The notes under the pieces are model-generated. The model was given only the letters and a program-made list of their open reading frames with translations, made no database searches and was not told the origin of the DNA. The translations under genes and the position numbers were made by a program. From an uncultured bacterium (GTDB lineage: Bacteria > Bacillota > Clostridia > UBA1381), in contig CAJMRL010000032.1 in the NCBI GenBank assembly GCA_905215805.1, positions 1 to 20,549 of the forward strand: a stretch of DNA of 20,549 bases, in the 5' to 3' direction. Each line of letters begins with the position of its first letter. Positions within the stretch are counted from its first letter, which is position 1. Of this stretch, positions 1 through 8,208 are shown in pieces.

Positions 1-27
1 CTGATTTTACTAAAAACAAAGGTTTAA

Positions 28-318
28 TGTGTCCGTTATCTTGACATAGCACCAGAGCAAATTGCACGCAGTCTTAGTGTTTGGTTTGAAGACGTTTGCA
101 AAGCGAACGGGAACAGGATTGTTGAAGTTATAGAAAACGGATTAAAGAAGAAAATTGATGGATTGATTGCAAACAAAAAAAGTCTTGAGGATAAAGGACA
201 TATAATGAAAAAATATAATAATGAAATAAAGAAATTGGAAGTAGAAAAACAAAAGCTTAATAAAGAGCAGGAAAGGCTGCAAAATATCATAAAAGAAGTA
301 TATGGAGGTCAAATATGA
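28..318 (+). pseudogene. 3' fragment of a coiled-coil protein gene
   Basis: An open frame runs from just after a TAA at 25-27 to a TGA at 316-318 and encodes about 96 residues. It has no credible start near its 5' end; the first ATG in frame is at 205. The product begins with a plausible globular stretch (IAPEQIARSLSVWF) and ends in a charged, heptad-like Lys/Glu-rich coiled coil of roughly 45 residues. The stop overlaps the ATG of the next gene (ATGA at 315-318), the usual sign of translational coupling, so this was once a real upstream gene of the same operon. It may be the tail of a larger protein cut by the window edge or by rearrangement. The family is not recognised; a GTPase or ATPase with a coiled-coil C-terminus is possible but unproven. 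Confidence 0.45.
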
Positions 319-695
319 ATGCAAAAGAGTATTTGTCAAAGTTTAGCAGCATCGATGAGGCATTGACCTACCTGAGGGGAGATATTGAAAAAACAAAAAT
401 TTCCCATAGGTATGCAACAGCGATCATTGATGAATTGAGATCACAGGGCGTACTGAGTTCCAAACCGTTTAAAAAAGCAAATAAGCCGTGGTCATATCTG
501 GATGTGATCGATTTAAAAAGTCGATTGGTTAAGGATAAAGACTCAGCTGAAGGATGGTATCACTATATTGAGGTCGCATATTCTGTGAGGGATAAGAGGA
601 TAAAAAAATCCGTCATCCGAATAAGCGCCTTGATAATATCAGCAGCGACACTGATCGGGTTAATATGTTTTATTATATCCAAACTTAGCAAATAA
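315..695 (+). CDS. Small protein with C-terminal membrane anchor
   Basis: 126 residues. The start is supported by a GGAGG at 304-308 and by the ATGA overlap with the preceding frame. The first 95 or so residues are soluble and charged, with an SHRYATAIIDELRSQG helix pair that looks like a small helical or winged-helix domain. Residues 99-122 form one hydrophobic helix (IRISALIISAATLIGLICFI) preceded by the basic stretch RDKRIKK, which predicts a tail-anchored protein with its N-terminus in the cytoplasm. It lies 26 nt upstream of the HerA-type ATPase, so it could anchor or regulate that ATPase at the membrane. No family is recognised; that role comes from position only. Confidence 0.65.
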   Translation: MNAKEYLSKFSSIDEALTYLRGDIEKTKISHRYATAIIDELRSQGVLSSKPFKKANKPWSYLDVIDLKSRLVKDKDSAEGWYHYIEVAYSVRDKRIKKSVIRISALIISAATLIGLICFIISKLSK

Positions 696-721
696 AGATT
701 AAACCAAAAAGGAGGAATATT

Positions 722-3616
722 ATGTCGACAATGAGTAAATCGAAAGCAGCTGTAAAAAAAGCTCCACAAAACATATCCGTACCGCAGCTTCATGAAATAG
801 ATGATATGCTGCAAAAAATATCGAATGTAGTTTTTAAAAATTATCTGTATGAGCTGAAGGAAAAATACAAGCCTTTGGCTTATAAATCAGAGGATAAGGG
901 CGGTATAGCTTTTGTCAATATTACAAAGTGGGTAACTGATAAAAAGGAGCAGTCTATAGATAAACTTAAAAATGTATACGGATCATTTTACGGTGACGGT
1001 AATGCGGTTATTCTTATTTTTAATAAAAAGAATAATGATATAAATGTGTACATGGGAGTACGCTGCGCTGAAGAAGATTATACCGGCTCATATCTTGAAC
1101 GCATGAAGGCTGTACTGGATGGGAATTTTCCGGGCAGCGAATACTGCGCCGCTGAAGACAAAAACTATTACAGCGAGATTTCCAAAAGTATAGAAGATGA
1201 TAATTCAATTGCTATCGTCAGCAGCATTCCGTCGGAAAAATCAGAAAAATTCATGAGCCAAGGAATAGAAAAGCTGCTTGACAGCTTTTACACAGATACG
1301 GACAATGAATATACACTTATTCTGCTCGCAGAAGCACTCCCGTTAAATTATGCGGCAAATATGCGTATGCTGTACAGCAGCCTTGCTACGGAAATAAGTC
1401 CCTATATGCAATGGGAGACAAGTGAAAATGAAAATGATATAAAATCGCGCGCAAAATCGATTTCTGTCGGAATTAATGGTGGGGTTTGCATTCCATTTGT
1501 CTTTTCAGTTGGCGGGTCAGTCAGCGGAAGCTTCGGCAGCAGCAAGGCACATGCTGATGGATGGGCCGTGACAAGGCATTACAGCTCGTATTTGGTTAAG
1601 GATATCCTCAGGAAAATCGAAGAGCAGCTTAAGCGTCTTGATGATTTTGAAGCATTGGGTATGTGGAAATTCAGTACATATGTGAGCTCTAAAGACCATG
1701 ATACGACCCTGAGTCTTGCTAATTTGTATAATTCTTTAATACAGGGACCGAAGTCATATATCGAAAAACCGGCAGTATCTGCGTGGGACAAGTATGATCC
1801 TGAAGAAAAGAATGCCGAAGAGACTATCAGGAAATATATATTGGACATGAGACATCCAAGGTTTGAACTCAAAAATCAGGATGACCAAAATATTCTGCCT
1901 AAAGAAGTGGAAAGTGTTTCCCTGCTATCCGGGCAAGAACTTGCTATGGCAATGAATATGCCTGACAGATCTATAAACGGTTTACCGGTGCTGTCGTGTG
2001 CACCGTTCGGGAGAAATATATCGGCGTTTAACATCGAATATAAAGGTGACATCGAACTTGGGCATATATACCATATGCATAAGAAATTCGAGACGCCTGT
2101 AAAACTTAATAAGCATGCACTTACTGCGCATACGTTTATCACAGGCTCTACCGGTGCGGGAAAATCAAATACCGTATTTGAATTGCTAAAAAAAGCTAAC
2201 TGCAATTATTTGATCGTAGAGCCTGCGAAAGGCGAATATAAAAATGTGTTTGGCGGCTGCGAGGATGTTAAGGTATACGGCACAAATCCAAAGATAACAG
2301 AGCTTTTGAAAATAGATCCTTTCTCGTTCCCGGATGATATCGCTGTCAGCGAGCATGTCGACAGGCTTGTTGAGATATTTAATGTGTGCTGGCCTATGTA
2401 TGCTGCAATGCCTGCCATATTAAAGGATGCAGTTATACGTTCGTATGAAGATGCCGGCTGGAATATGGTGACTTCCGAATGCAAAGGTGAAAAGATATAT
2501 CCTTCGTTTACAGATGTTCTGTCCAATATACGTGCAGTCTTACAGGAAAGTGAATATTCTGCCGATAATAAAGGAGATTACACGGGCTCATTGGTTACAA
2601 GATTAAAGAGCCTTACCAACGGAATAAACGGTCAGATATTCACATCGAATGCCATAGATGACGAGGCCTTGTTTGACGGCAAGGTGATTGTAGACTTGAG
2701 CCGTGTCGGTTCGGTTGAGACCAAATCACTAATCATGGGGCTTATGGTAATGAAGCTTCAGGAATATAGGCTGTCAAATGGGGAAATTGTAAATGAGTTA
2801 AAACATATAACCGTTCTTGAGGAAGCACATAATCTGCTTAAGCGCACATCTACCGAGCAGATAGGTGAAAGTGCAAATATGCTCGGTAAATCCGTGGAAA
2901 TGCTTGCAAATTCTATAGCTGAGCTCAGAGCGTTCGGTGAAGGATTTATAATAGCAGATCAGTCGCCGGGACTCCTTGATATGTCTGTAATAAGAAATAC
3001 CAACACCAAGATAATACATAGATTGCCGGATCTGTCGGACAGAGAACTTGTAGGAAAGGCGGCGGGGCTTAATGATGATCAGATCGAAGAACTGTCAAGG
3101 CTTGAGGTGGGTGTTGCGGCGATATATCAAAGCAATTGGATCGAACCGGTACTTTGTAAAATAAATGAATTTACCGATAAGAATGAGTACAGCAAATCGA
3201 GCGATGATAATAATATAGTAGATTCAGATGAAACAGTGCAGAAGATTTTGGATGTGATTATCAATTCTGACGAAAAGCTTGATATGTCACGTGAGAAGTT
3301 GAACGAGCTTAATTTATCGGTAAAGGCAAAAAGGATATTATTAAAAGAGCACCTTGATGAAGCTGAGATATCTGAACTGGCATATTATTTAACGAAAGCA
3401 GATGAATGGATCGATAAATATTCTTCTATTTTAAAGTTGGAAGAATGGGTTGGAGCTGTGAGCGATCATATAAGAAATCTCTCCCCTTTGTATAAACAGT
3501 TAGAAAATAATCAGATTCATTTTTTGGTGAGTTATATTTTGAACAAACAGTGCGAGCTAAATCATAAGTATAACTCACTTCGAAAAGCGTATAATCAACA
3601 ATACAGATTGGGATAG
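722..3616 (+). CDS. HerA/DUF87-type P-loop ATPase (964 aa)
   Basis: Large ATP-binding protein preceded by GGAGG at 711-715. The ATPase core occupies about residues 430-830. Walker A is GSTGAGKS at residues 475-482 and Walker B is TVLEEAH at 697-703 with two consecutive acidic residues, as in the HerA/FtsK/VirB4 group of hexameric translocases. Later ADQSPG and NTNTKIIHRL segments also fit the HerA/DUF87 pattern. The 430-residue N-terminal part contains a Gly/Ser-rich stretch (about 245-275) and a GMWKFSTYV-type segment resembling the region before the motor in conjugation ATPases. The C-terminal 130 residues are helical and charged. The family pumps DNA or protein through membranes or around DNA ends. 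The neighbours, a membrane-anchored protein and a nuclease/immunity pair, suggest translocation of an effector or a DNA-processing defence complex. The motor assignment is firm; the pathway is inference. Confidence 0.85.
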   Translation: MSTMSKSKAAVKKAPQNISVPQLHEIDDMLQKISNVVFKNYLYELKEKYKPLAYKSEDKGGIAFVNITKWVTDKKEQSIDKLKNVYGSFYGDGNAVILIFNKKNNDINVYMGVRCAEEDYTGSYLERMKAVLDGNFPGSEYCAAEDKNYYSEISKSIEDDNSIAIVSSIPSEKSEKFMSQGIEKLLDSFYTDTDNEYTLILLAEALPLNYAANMRMLYSSLATEISPYMQWETSENENDIKSRAKSISVGINGGVCIPFVFSVGGSVSGSFGSSKAHADGWAVTRHYSSYLVKDILRKIEEQLKRLDDFEALGMWKFSTYVSSKDHDTTLSLANLYNSLIQGPKSYIEKPAVSAWDKYDPEEKNAEETIRKYILDMRHPRFELKNQDDQNILPKEVESVSLLSGQELAMAMNMPDRSINGLPVLSCAPFGRNISAFNIEYKGDIELGHIYHMHKKFETPVKLNKHALTAHTFITGSTGAGKSNTVFELLKKANCNYLIVEPAKGEYKNVFGGCEDVKVYGTNPKITELLKIDPFSFPDDIAVSEHVDRLVEIFNVCWPMYAAMPAILKDAVIRSYEDAGWNMVTSECKGEKIYPSFTDVLSNIRAVLQESEYSADNKGDYTGSLVTRLKSLTNGINGQIFTSNAIDDEALFDGKVIVDLSRVGSVETKSLIMGLMVMKLQEYRLSNGEIVNELKHITVLEEAHNLLKRTSTEQIGESANMLGKSVEMLANSIAELRAFGEGFIIADQSPGLLDMSVIRNTNTKIIHRLPDLSDRELVGKAAGLNDDQIEELSRLEVGVAAIYQSNWIEPVLCKINEFTDKNEYSKSSDDNNIVDSDETVQKILDVIINSDEKLDMSREKLNELNLSVKAKRILLKEHLDEAEISELAYYLTKADEWIDKYSSILKLEEWVGAVSDHIRNLSPLYKQLENNQIHFLVSYILNKQCELNHKYNSLRKAYNQQYRLG

Positions 3617-3640
3617 ATAAAATTTTGAGGAGGTTCTTTT

Positions 3641-4162
3641 ATGTTGAGTGAAATAGGTGTTACAGAACGGACCGAGGGTATTGAAAAGATAAAGCCCGAG
3701 GAAACAGAGTATAAAAACTGTCCTATCGAGGGGCATGGTGGCAATTGGGAAGGCGAAAGGGGAAATTCCAAATGGATCCCCGATAGTGAATATGTTCCGC
3801 CCGAAAAGAGACCCGATAAGCCATACAGTAATCCCGATAACCTGACCATGAAGGATATTATGAGCAAGTATGGGCAGGATGGAATAGAATTCAAAAATGG
3901 CTATCCGGACTTTAAGGAAATCAGCAGAGGCGAGGTAAAAATTCGCGATTTTGAAACAGGAGGAGTTGTCGCTAAAAATCACAATTTCACTAAGGCCGAT
4001 ATAGAGCAGGCAAATGTAAAAGACTGTTCACCGGACGATGTGAGAAATTGGCGAATGGAAAATAATTATACATGGCATGAATGCGAAGATAAAGCTACCA
4101 TGCAGAAAGTGCCGAATGAAGTTCATGCGAACATACCGCATAGAGGCGGCCGTTCACAATAG
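3641..4162 (+). CDS. HNH/Endo VII-fold (WHH-like) nuclease, toxin-type
   Basis: 173 residues, with AGGAGG at 3628-3633. The C-terminus carries the hallmark of WHH-type HNH/Endo VII nucleases: TWHE at residues 144-147, then MQKVPNEVH ending at His162, then IPHRGG with His167. These His/Glu positions are the expected metal and catalytic ligands. The preceding region, with GNWEGERGNSKWIPD and a DGIEFKNGYPDF-like strand, is the module that precedes this nuclease in polymorphic toxin C-termini. There is no N-terminal trafficking or repeat domain, only about 30 leader residues, so this is a free-standing effector. It lies 24 nt after the ATPase and 18 nt before a probable immunity gene. It probably cleaves DNA or RNA. 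The fold call is good; the substrate is unknown. Confidence 0.8.
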   Translation: MLSEIGVTERTEGIEKIKPEETEYKNCPIEGHGGNWEGERGNSKWIPDSEYVPPEKRPDKPYSNPDNLTMKDIMSKYGQDGIEFKNGYPDFKEISRGEVKIRDFETGGVVAKNHNFTKADIEQANVKDCSPDDVRNWRMENNYTWHECEDKATMQKVPNEVHANIPHRGGRSQ

Positions 4163-4180
4163 TAAGAAAGGATCTATAAA

Positions 4181-4561
4181 ATGAATAATTCAGTTTTTGG
4201 TGAAGTTACTTTTAATATGGGTTGGGAAAAACAACTTGAACTCAAGCTGTTTAAAACAACATATACTATAACGGTAAATGCAAAGGCATATTATGACACT
4301 GACGAAATCACAGAAGCTCAGGAAAAAGCGTTCCAAAGCTTTATGGATGAGTTGCCTAAAAAAACTGCTGCAATCGAAAGCATGCTTTTAGATCTGTCCA
4401 AGGACAGTGATAAATTAGGCAATTATACGCCTTCGCTGCTGTTATTTCAACGTGATGGCAGTTATGCTCTGCTATTTAATAATAAAGCGGCCGAAACAGA
4501 TGAAATGGCCATATGCCTTGCACCGCAAGAAAAGATAATAGCGGCAGACACATATTTATGA
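4181..4561 (+). CDS. Probable immunity protein (DUF6985/DUF2004-like)
   Basis: 126 residues, with AGAAAGGA at 4165-4172. The protein opens with FGEVTFNMGWEKQLELKLF, followed by YTITVNAKAYYD, and ends with DGSYALLFNNK and an acidic tail. I recognise this pattern from small immunity-type proteins found next to polymorphic toxins; the exact DUF number is from memory and uncertain. It is acidic, has no signal peptide and follows the nuclease closely, as expected for a cytoplasmic inhibitor that binds the nuclease and protects the producer. It appears full length. The role rests on family resemblance plus position. Confidence 0.65.
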   Translation: MNNSVFGEVTFNMGWEKQLELKLFKTTYTITVNAKAYYDTDEITEAQEKAFQSFMDELPKKTAAIESMLLDLSKDSDKLGNYTPSLLLFQRDGSYALLFNNKAAETDEMAICLAPQEKIIAADTYL

Positions 4562-4579
4562 GTTTAAAGGATAAAAATC

Positions 4580-5349
4580 ATGTAATATTCGGGAAGAAAA
4601 CACGATCGTATACTTTCTATATACAGCAAGCTGATAAATAATGAACGTGTTAATGTAAAAGAGTCAACTGACCGCTATGGTGTCAGTCCAAAAACAATTC
4701 ACCGTAATATTGATGATATACTGGCATTTCTTTCAGATAATACAATCGCAAATGGCGCTGCCTGTGACATTGTGTATGACAGGCAGCAGCAGACCTATAA
4801 ATTAAACGACAACGGAAAACTCAAACGTGAAGAGGTTTTTGTATTAGGAAAAATATTGCTGGGGAGCAGAGCTTTGAATCATGACGAGTTCTCGGATGTA
4901 TTTGAAAAAATGATACTTTGCTGTACATCTAAAAATGATTTTCCGCTTGTACAAAAAATGCTGTTTAATGAAAGATTTCATTACATAGAACTGTCCCATA
5001 AAAAACATATTATCCGTACCATATGGGACTTGGGATGTGCGGTTCAGAATTATAATCTGATAGACATCGCATATGAACGCTTAACGGAACCAAGACTCAA
5101 AACAAGGCAAATAAAGCCGGTGGGAATAATGTTTTCTGATTTTTATTTCTACCTTTTCAATTATTAAAAGAGAAATTCGAAACTCCGTACGCGAACCGAT
5201 TTAAAGAGGGTGAATTTCGCAAACGAGTGCAATTTATGTACGGCGGAGAATTGCTAAGAGTCGAGTTTAAGTATACGGGAGAATCGATAGAAGCTGTGCT
5301 TGACAGATTTCCGACTGCCAAAATTATACAAAATGGTAACTATCATTGA
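4580..5349 (+). pseudogene. Broken WYL-domain transcriptional regulator
   Basis: The frame starts with ATG at 4580 followed at once by TAA (4583-4585). Without that stop it reads a DeoR/HTH_11-type helix-turn-helix (DRYGVSPKTIHRNIDDIL) and then a WYL-domain body. At about 5155 the reading breaks off after FSDFYFYL, where intact relatives have roughly 30 more residues. The family sequence resumes in another frame at 5158 (LLKEKFETPY, GGELLRVEFKYTG, AVLDRFPTAKII) and ends near 5337 without the usual C-terminal wing. A short GTG-initiated product (4772-5167) could in principle be made but would lack the HTH. There are three lesions: a nonsense codon, an internal deletion with frameshift, and loss of the 3' end. 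WYL regulators often control conflict systems, so it may have regulated the cassette upstream. Confidence 0.8.
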
Positions 5350-5530
5350 TTTTAAGCTTGAGTGCGACTATATATATTCAGATGACCTCGATAAGTACTT
5401 TATCGCAGAAAAAGGAGATACTTGTGTTATTGTAACAAACAGTTTAGAACAAGTAACGGATTTTGAATATTCATGGGCAGATGCATCACGAAAATGCAAG
5501 GCAATGAATAACGGATTTGAAGTAGTCTAA
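5333..5530 (+). CDS. Small hypothetical protein (65 aa)
   Basis: An open frame from ATG at 5333 to TAA at 5528-5530 overlaps the 3' end of the WYL pseudogene in another frame. The product is acidic, with a DYIYSDDLDKYFIAEKG region that looks like genuine protein rather than random translation. No Shine-Dalgarno sequence precedes the ATG, so it may be the 3' part of a gene fused here by the event that truncated the regulator. The family is not recognised. Confidence 0.35.
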   Translation: MVTIIDFKLECDYIYSDDLDKYFIAEKGDTCVIVTNSLEQVTDFEYSWADASRKCKAMNNGFEVV

Positions 5531-5607
5531 AATTCAGAGCCGATTTTGAGAGGGCGTGCAAAATTTTTCCTGTAAATTAAGCTTCTGTGGTAAAATTATT
5601 TTTTTCA

Positions 5608-5629
5608 GGGCAGGGCATTCGTCCTGCCC
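5608..5629. repeat. 7-bp stem inverted repeat
   Basis: GGGCAGG at 5608-5614 pairs with CCTGCCC at 5623-5629 around an 8-nt loop. A T-run precedes the stem on the + strand instead of following it, so it is not a canonical terminator for rightward transcription. Two further small hairpins follow: GCAGC-TT-GCTGC at 5692-5703 and GGGT-TTC-ACCC near 5711-5721. Confidence 0.5.
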
Positions 5630-5733
5630 CAGGTACAATATATCATAAAAATTCCGGTATGTCAAGGGCGCTCGTTAGTGCGTTCATTGGAGCAGCTTGC
5701 TGCGTAAATCGGGTTTCACCCAGCCATTTTCTC

Positions 5734-5765
5734 CCCCCTACCGCAAATCGCTCTGAGGTAGGGGG
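5734..5765. repeat. 9-bp stem GC-rich inverted repeat
   Basis: CCCCCTACC at 5734-5742 and GGTAGGGGG at 5757-5765 are perfect complements separated by 14 nt. The repeat sits exactly where the leftward helicase pseudogene loses homology (after WLFSNFPLPQ) and supplies its stop codon. It may therefore be the edge of an inserted small repeat. No T-run follows on either strand, so terminator function is not supported. Confidence 0.6.
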
Positions 5766-6792
5766 AAATTGCTGAACAGCCATATGGTACAGTCCTCGCG
5801 CAGCAGGCGTGTGTGGTCGACGCTCTGCTCAAGGTTGCTCTCTATCATCCAGAGCTGTATCCGCCGGAGCAGCCTGTTTTCATAGGTGTAGAACCAGAAC
5901 AGGAAGCCGTTATGCGTGATCTCAAGATAGCGCAGACTGTCGCCGCTGCTGTCATATCCAATACGATATGCCAGCAGCTTGTACATAAAATTCGCCATAT
6001 GCGGCGTGCCTATTACCGTAATGTCCTGCACCTTCATGCAGTTGCAGACCCCGGAGTTTCCGAAGTGTATTTCGTCCTCGTCCTTCGAAAATTTCTTGAA
6101 TGTTATCCTTGGAATATTGCCCGATATTTTTGATATGTTCTCATATATGTCGCTGTTATTTTGTACATATCTGCGGCTATAGGAGTTGCTGTAATATTGT
6201 ATCAGCCTGCCTCTCTATTTTGCTGTTTTGCAGGTATGAAATACGACTCTTTCACTGCCGAAATAGCTTTTGTAAATATACTCATCAGCCGTTGCGGAAA
6301 GTATTGTATATTTCATATTCCTTAATCCCGCCGCCTGATAAAATGTGACTGCCTTGCCGTCAGAATAGAAGCACTCGGCATTGAGCAATGCATTAAGATC
6401 AAACTCCACATTCACCTTACAGTCGCCTGTCGGCTCCACTGAAAACAGTATATTCTGTTCCGCAAGCTCTGCAATATTTAGCAGATGATCCTTTACTCTT
6501 TTTGACAGCTTATGATTTGTCAAAGCTTTAATATCAGCTATATCAACAGTCAGCTGGTTTTTGGTTATCGTCTTAAGTATGTCCTCATCAATTATTATAT
6601 TATACCTGCTCAGCCACTTGTCTGAGGAATATAAAAGCTTATGGTGTGTTGTTATGATATGACCGTCAAAGGCTCTTATGTTTTCGTAAGCAGTAATATA
6701 TTTTTAAGAACAGGCACATCCGCCGCCTTTCCCTTTATATATTCCATAACGCTCTGATGCCTGTCTGTTTTGTATAAGTACCCGATATGCCC
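5738..6792 (-). pseudogene. Degraded superfamily 2 (DEAD/DEAH-like) helicase
   Basis: Reading leftward from just after the HTH gene, one protein can be followed through several lesions. The first piece (YLYKTDRHQSVMEYIKG to VLKNILLLTKT) stops near 6685. One extra base in the T5 run at 6701-6705 restores VLKKYITAYENIRAFDG and continues through HIITTHHKLL, a Walker B-like IIIDEDI and an SF2 motif III-like ILSATA. A TAG at 6215-6217 interrupts the same frame, which resumes as RGRLIQYYSNSY and runs to 5738. The N-terminal part with Walker A is missing. Its position next to an excisionase-like gene suggests the replication module of a former integrative element. The helicase call rests on motif II/III resemblance only. 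Confidence 0.6.
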
Positions 6793-6975
6793 CTATGATT
6801 CAAGACTGTATAAATAATCTATAAGACTTGTTTTGTTTATTCTCCATTTCTTGCTGCCTATGCGGTATGCAGGAAGCTGATTTGTATGTATAAGGCGATA
6901 CAGGAGATTTTTCGTTATGTCGAGTATTTCCATTACCTCTTTTGTATTAAGTACATCGGGATATTCATTAAGCAT
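6793..6975 (-). CDS. Excisionase-family HTH DNA-binding protein
   Basis: 60 residues. ATG at 6973-6975 was chosen because GGAGG (complement of 6984-6988) lies 8 nt upstream; a TTG 15 nt further out would overlap that site. The sequence LNTKEVMEILDITKNLLYRL, followed by LPAYRIGSKKWRINKTSLIDYL, is the classic winged-HTH pattern of excisionase-family (HTH_17/MerR-like) proteins. Its members act as recombination directionality factors or small repressors on integrative elements by binding DNA near att sites or promoters. It is divergent from the amidoligase gene across a 135-bp AT-rich gap and sits directly before the helicase pseudogene. It looks intact. Confidence 0.8.
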   Translation of the reverse strand: MLNEYPDVLNTKEVMEILDITKNLLYRLIHTNQLPAYRIGSKKWRINKTSLIDYLYSLES

Positions 6976-7110
6976 GTTATCATCCTCCAAAAAGATTTAT
7001 TAATTATCATGTTATTGGTTTTTAAAAATTTATTCGGGTCTGTACGGAATTGAAATATATACTATACAAATGAACCATAAGGTCAATAAAAAATGAAAGG
7101 AGCAATACTA

Positions 7111-8207
7111 ATGGAAACGAAAATTACATGCAGTGAGTGCGGGAGCATGGTTGAAGAACAGGAGGCGGTGTATGTTCATGATATTGTCCTGTGCCCTGAA
7201 TGTGCTGAAAGGACAACGGTGACCTGCCGGAGCTGCGGCGACAGGATATGGACGCACGATGCGACAGACGGCAACCTGTGCGCATACTGCTACGAAAACT
7301 ATTATCTTATCTGCAACGGCTGCGGAGATGTCATACACAGTGATGACGCATATTACTCGGAGGACAACGAGGACTGCCGTGATTACCCCTACTGCGAGAG
7401 CTGTTATCATAAGTACGCAGAGAAGATGATTCACGACTACTATTACAAGCCTGAGTCAAATTTTTCGGTGAAGACAGGCTGTATATGGGAGTGGAGCTTG
7501 AAATTGACGAGGGCGGCGAAAATGAGGACAGCGCAGAGGAGATATATTACATCGCAAACAGAACAGCAGACCACATGTACATGAAGCATGACGGCTCACT
7601 TGACAACGGATTTGAGCTTGTAAGTCATCCGATGACGCTGAATTATCACAAAAGCAAAATGCCGTGGAGAGATATACTTAGGAAAGCAATAAACTTAGAT
7701 TATCGTTCACATCAGGCTGAGACCTGCGGATTACATATCCATGTGAACAAAAACACATTCGGAAATACACAAGCCGAGCAAGAGGACGTAATTGCAAGGC
7801 TTGTGTTTTTTTATGAGAAATTCTGGGCAGAGATATTGAGGTTTTCTCGAAGAACAGAGAGCCAGGCTAACCATTGGGCAAGCCGCTACGGAGGCGCTAT
7901 ATCGACCTGTAAGGACAGTCTTGACACTGCCAAGAAAGCGGGACTTGGAAGATACACGGCAGTCAATCTGATGAATCACGCAACAGTGGAATTCAGGATA
8001 TTCAGAGGCACGTTGCGATACGAAACGTTTATCGCGACGCTCGAGTTTACGCATTATCTATGCGAAACGGCAATGAAATTAAACGATGAGCAGTTTCAGT
8101 CGATGTCATGGGCTGACTTTGTGAGAAACATTGATCGGCAAGAACACCCTGAACTTATCGACTATCTTAAAAGACGAAGACTATTTATATCAGAGGAGGA
8201 AATATAA
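7111..8207 (+). pseudogene. Zinc-ribbon amidoligase, split by a frameshift
   Basis: ATG at 7111 has AAAGGAG at 7096-7102; the ATG at 7093 lies immediately before that site and is unlikely. The first ~117 codons encode three zinc-ribbon-like Cys clusters (CSECG...CPEC, CRSCG...CAYC, CNGCG...CESC). The second part, in the -1 frame from about 7466, is a putative amidoligase (PF12224 type) with MGVELEIDEGG, GLHIHVNKN and VEFRIFRGTL, the expected ATP/metal-binding glutamine-synthetase-like core. One more T in the run at 7461-7465 would fuse the parts as SNFFGEDRLYMGVELEID, matching the family's usual single-chain layout. The family forms amide or peptide bonds using ATP. The second part could start alone at 7485, without a good RBS. 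The amidotransferase gene follows after 1 nt. Confidence 0.85.
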
Positions 8208-8208
8208 C

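Noticed and set aside
1876..2526. Leftward ORFs of about 106-109 residues inside the HerA ATPase gene
   Set aside because: They lie fully antisense to a well-supported coding frame and show no motifs.
5608..5629. Intrinsic terminator
   Set aside because: The T-run lies before, not after, the stem on the + strand, and A residues follow it on the - strand.
5587..6348. Rightward ORFs over the helicase pseudogene
   Set aside because: The opposite strand gives helicase-like sequence across the same bases; the rightward frames are Cys/Arg-rich shadows.
8131..8208. Upstream extension of the amidotransferase start
   Set aside because: It would bury the catalytic Cys, which must follow the initiator Met; ATG 8209 with GAGGAGG is clearly correct.
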